From positions 1 through 64,000 of the forward strand of contig JADHTQ010000016.1 in NCBI GenBank assembly GCA_016784965.1: a stretch of 64,000 bases of DNA, written 5' to 3'. The DNA is from Bacteriovoracaceae bacterium (GTDB taxonomy: Bacteria > Bdellovibrionota > Bacteriovoracia > Bacteriovoracales > Bacteriovoracaceae). The position numbers and the translations under genes are program-made. This document shows, piece after piece, positions 63,828 to 64,000 of this stretch (positions are counted from its first letter, which is position 1; each line of letters starts with the position of its first letter). Below the pieces are notes generated by a model. The model worked only from the letters and a program-made list of their open reading frames with translations, was not told the DNA's origin and searched no databases.

Positions 63828-63858
63828 ATAATATTTTGATATTATAATATTAGCAAGT
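63828..63858 (-). promoter_or_regulatory. conserved AT-rich upstream element, copy 3
   Basis: On the minus strand TTGCTA (63856-63851) and TATTAT (63833-63828) are 17 bases apart around ATTATAATATCAAAA, followed by a 57-base leader to the ATG at 63771. It is the same organisation as before paralogue B. Confidence 0.7.
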
Positions 63859-64000
63859 GTTTTCCTCTGAAATATAACTATTTTATTTAGATTTCGCTCT
63901 GCGCATGAAACGCTACTCATTATGTTCCCTAGATCGGATAGTACAGTCTTGTACAGGTATACACATCATTATTGTAATCCCTAAAGCCGCATTGTATGCC
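63859..64000. other. window end, no supported gene
   Basis: AT-rich sequence upstream of paralogue C. GTACAG occurs twice ten bases apart (63941-63946 and 63951-63956). No gene can be called. Confidence 0.4.

Noticed and set aside
63941-63956. GTACAG direct repeat at the window end
   Set aside because: It is only two 6-base copies with no adjacent start visible in the window; too weak to call.
1-64000. CRISPR arrays, IS elements, integrases, rRNA and tRNA genes
   Set aside because: I looked for regular repeats, transposase motifs and T-loop-like GTTCGA sequences in tRNA context and saw none that hold up by eye; tRNAscan-SE and an IS search would be decisive.

Overview
The window is a low-GC, gene-dense bacterial chromosome segment. 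It has about 60 protein genes and no rRNA, tRNA, CRISPR array, insertion sequence or phage gene that I can see. Several things suggest a didermic, free-living or predatory deltaproteobacterium-like organism, possibly Bdellovibrionota/Bacteriovoracia: a class I lysyl-tRNA synthetase, a BCDGEA-ordered Rnf complex, a Tad/Flp-type secretion module, a Treponema-like TatT/TRAP transporter, many Sec and lipoprotein signal peptides, outer-membrane TolC and secretin proteins, and AT-rich codon use. That placement is an inference from gene content, not from a marker tree.

Layout. 0.1-4.0 kb: two secreted proteins of unknown function. 4.1-5.2 kb: a two-gene AbiEii-type nucleotidyltransferase module behind a strong promoter with a perfect palindrome; its mRNA is probably leaderless. 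5.2-7.2 kb: SPOR-domain protein and mannose-1-phosphate guanylyltransferase. 7.2-11.7 kb: a reduced Tad/Flp pilus operon starting with a 55-aa Flp-type pilin that follows a sigma-54-like -24/-12 site, continuing through TadE-like and unknown small proteins to a secretin and the TadA/CpaF ATPase. 11.6-13.5 kb: dihydropyrimidinase family enzyme and a secreted protein. 13.65-16.6 kb: lexA, a membrane-anchored protein and a MenE-like acyl-CoA synthetase; then an IHF/HU protein. 17-20.8 kb: a lipoprotein with permuted papain-like motifs and a Fic protein with an AbiEi-like N-terminus. 20.8-26.5 kb: the rnfBCDGEA operon with a trailing lipoprotein.

26.6-28.1 kb: a lipoprotein and a SleB-like cell-wall hydrolase. 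28.1-36.4 kb: a six-gene efflux operon (STAS protein, TolC, short adaptor, canonical RND pump, PII-like protein, degenerate RND protein). 36.5-39.1 kb: a Co/Ni ECF transporter, cbiMQO. 39.3-41.2 kb: UDP-glucuronate decarboxylase-like enzyme and M28 peptidase. 41.4-44.4 kb: FecR-like protein, Maf, YggU/DUF167 and a secreted protein. 44.8-50.3 kb: TRAP operon tatT-dctP-dctQ-dctM plus a secreted proline-rich protein. 50.3-56 kb: PLP aminotransferase, class I LysRS with an alternative-oxidase-like diiron protein, a small membrane protein, phosphoserine aminotransferase and a helical protein. 56.2-58.7 kb: a secreted two-HKD phospholipase D family protein.

58.9-64 kb is the least familiar part. 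It is an accessory island of secreted proteins: three paralogous Asp/Trp/Arg-rich small proteins with four conserved cysteines and a shared AT-rich upstream element, and between them three larger exported proteins, two of which share a Trp-containing module. No member has a function I can name, and this cluster is the best candidate for an undescribed system. Other notable points are an apparent ATC start codon for the TatT lipoprotein, an RND pair in which one partner has lost the proton-relay aspartate, and RnfB with an eroded third ferredoxin unit.
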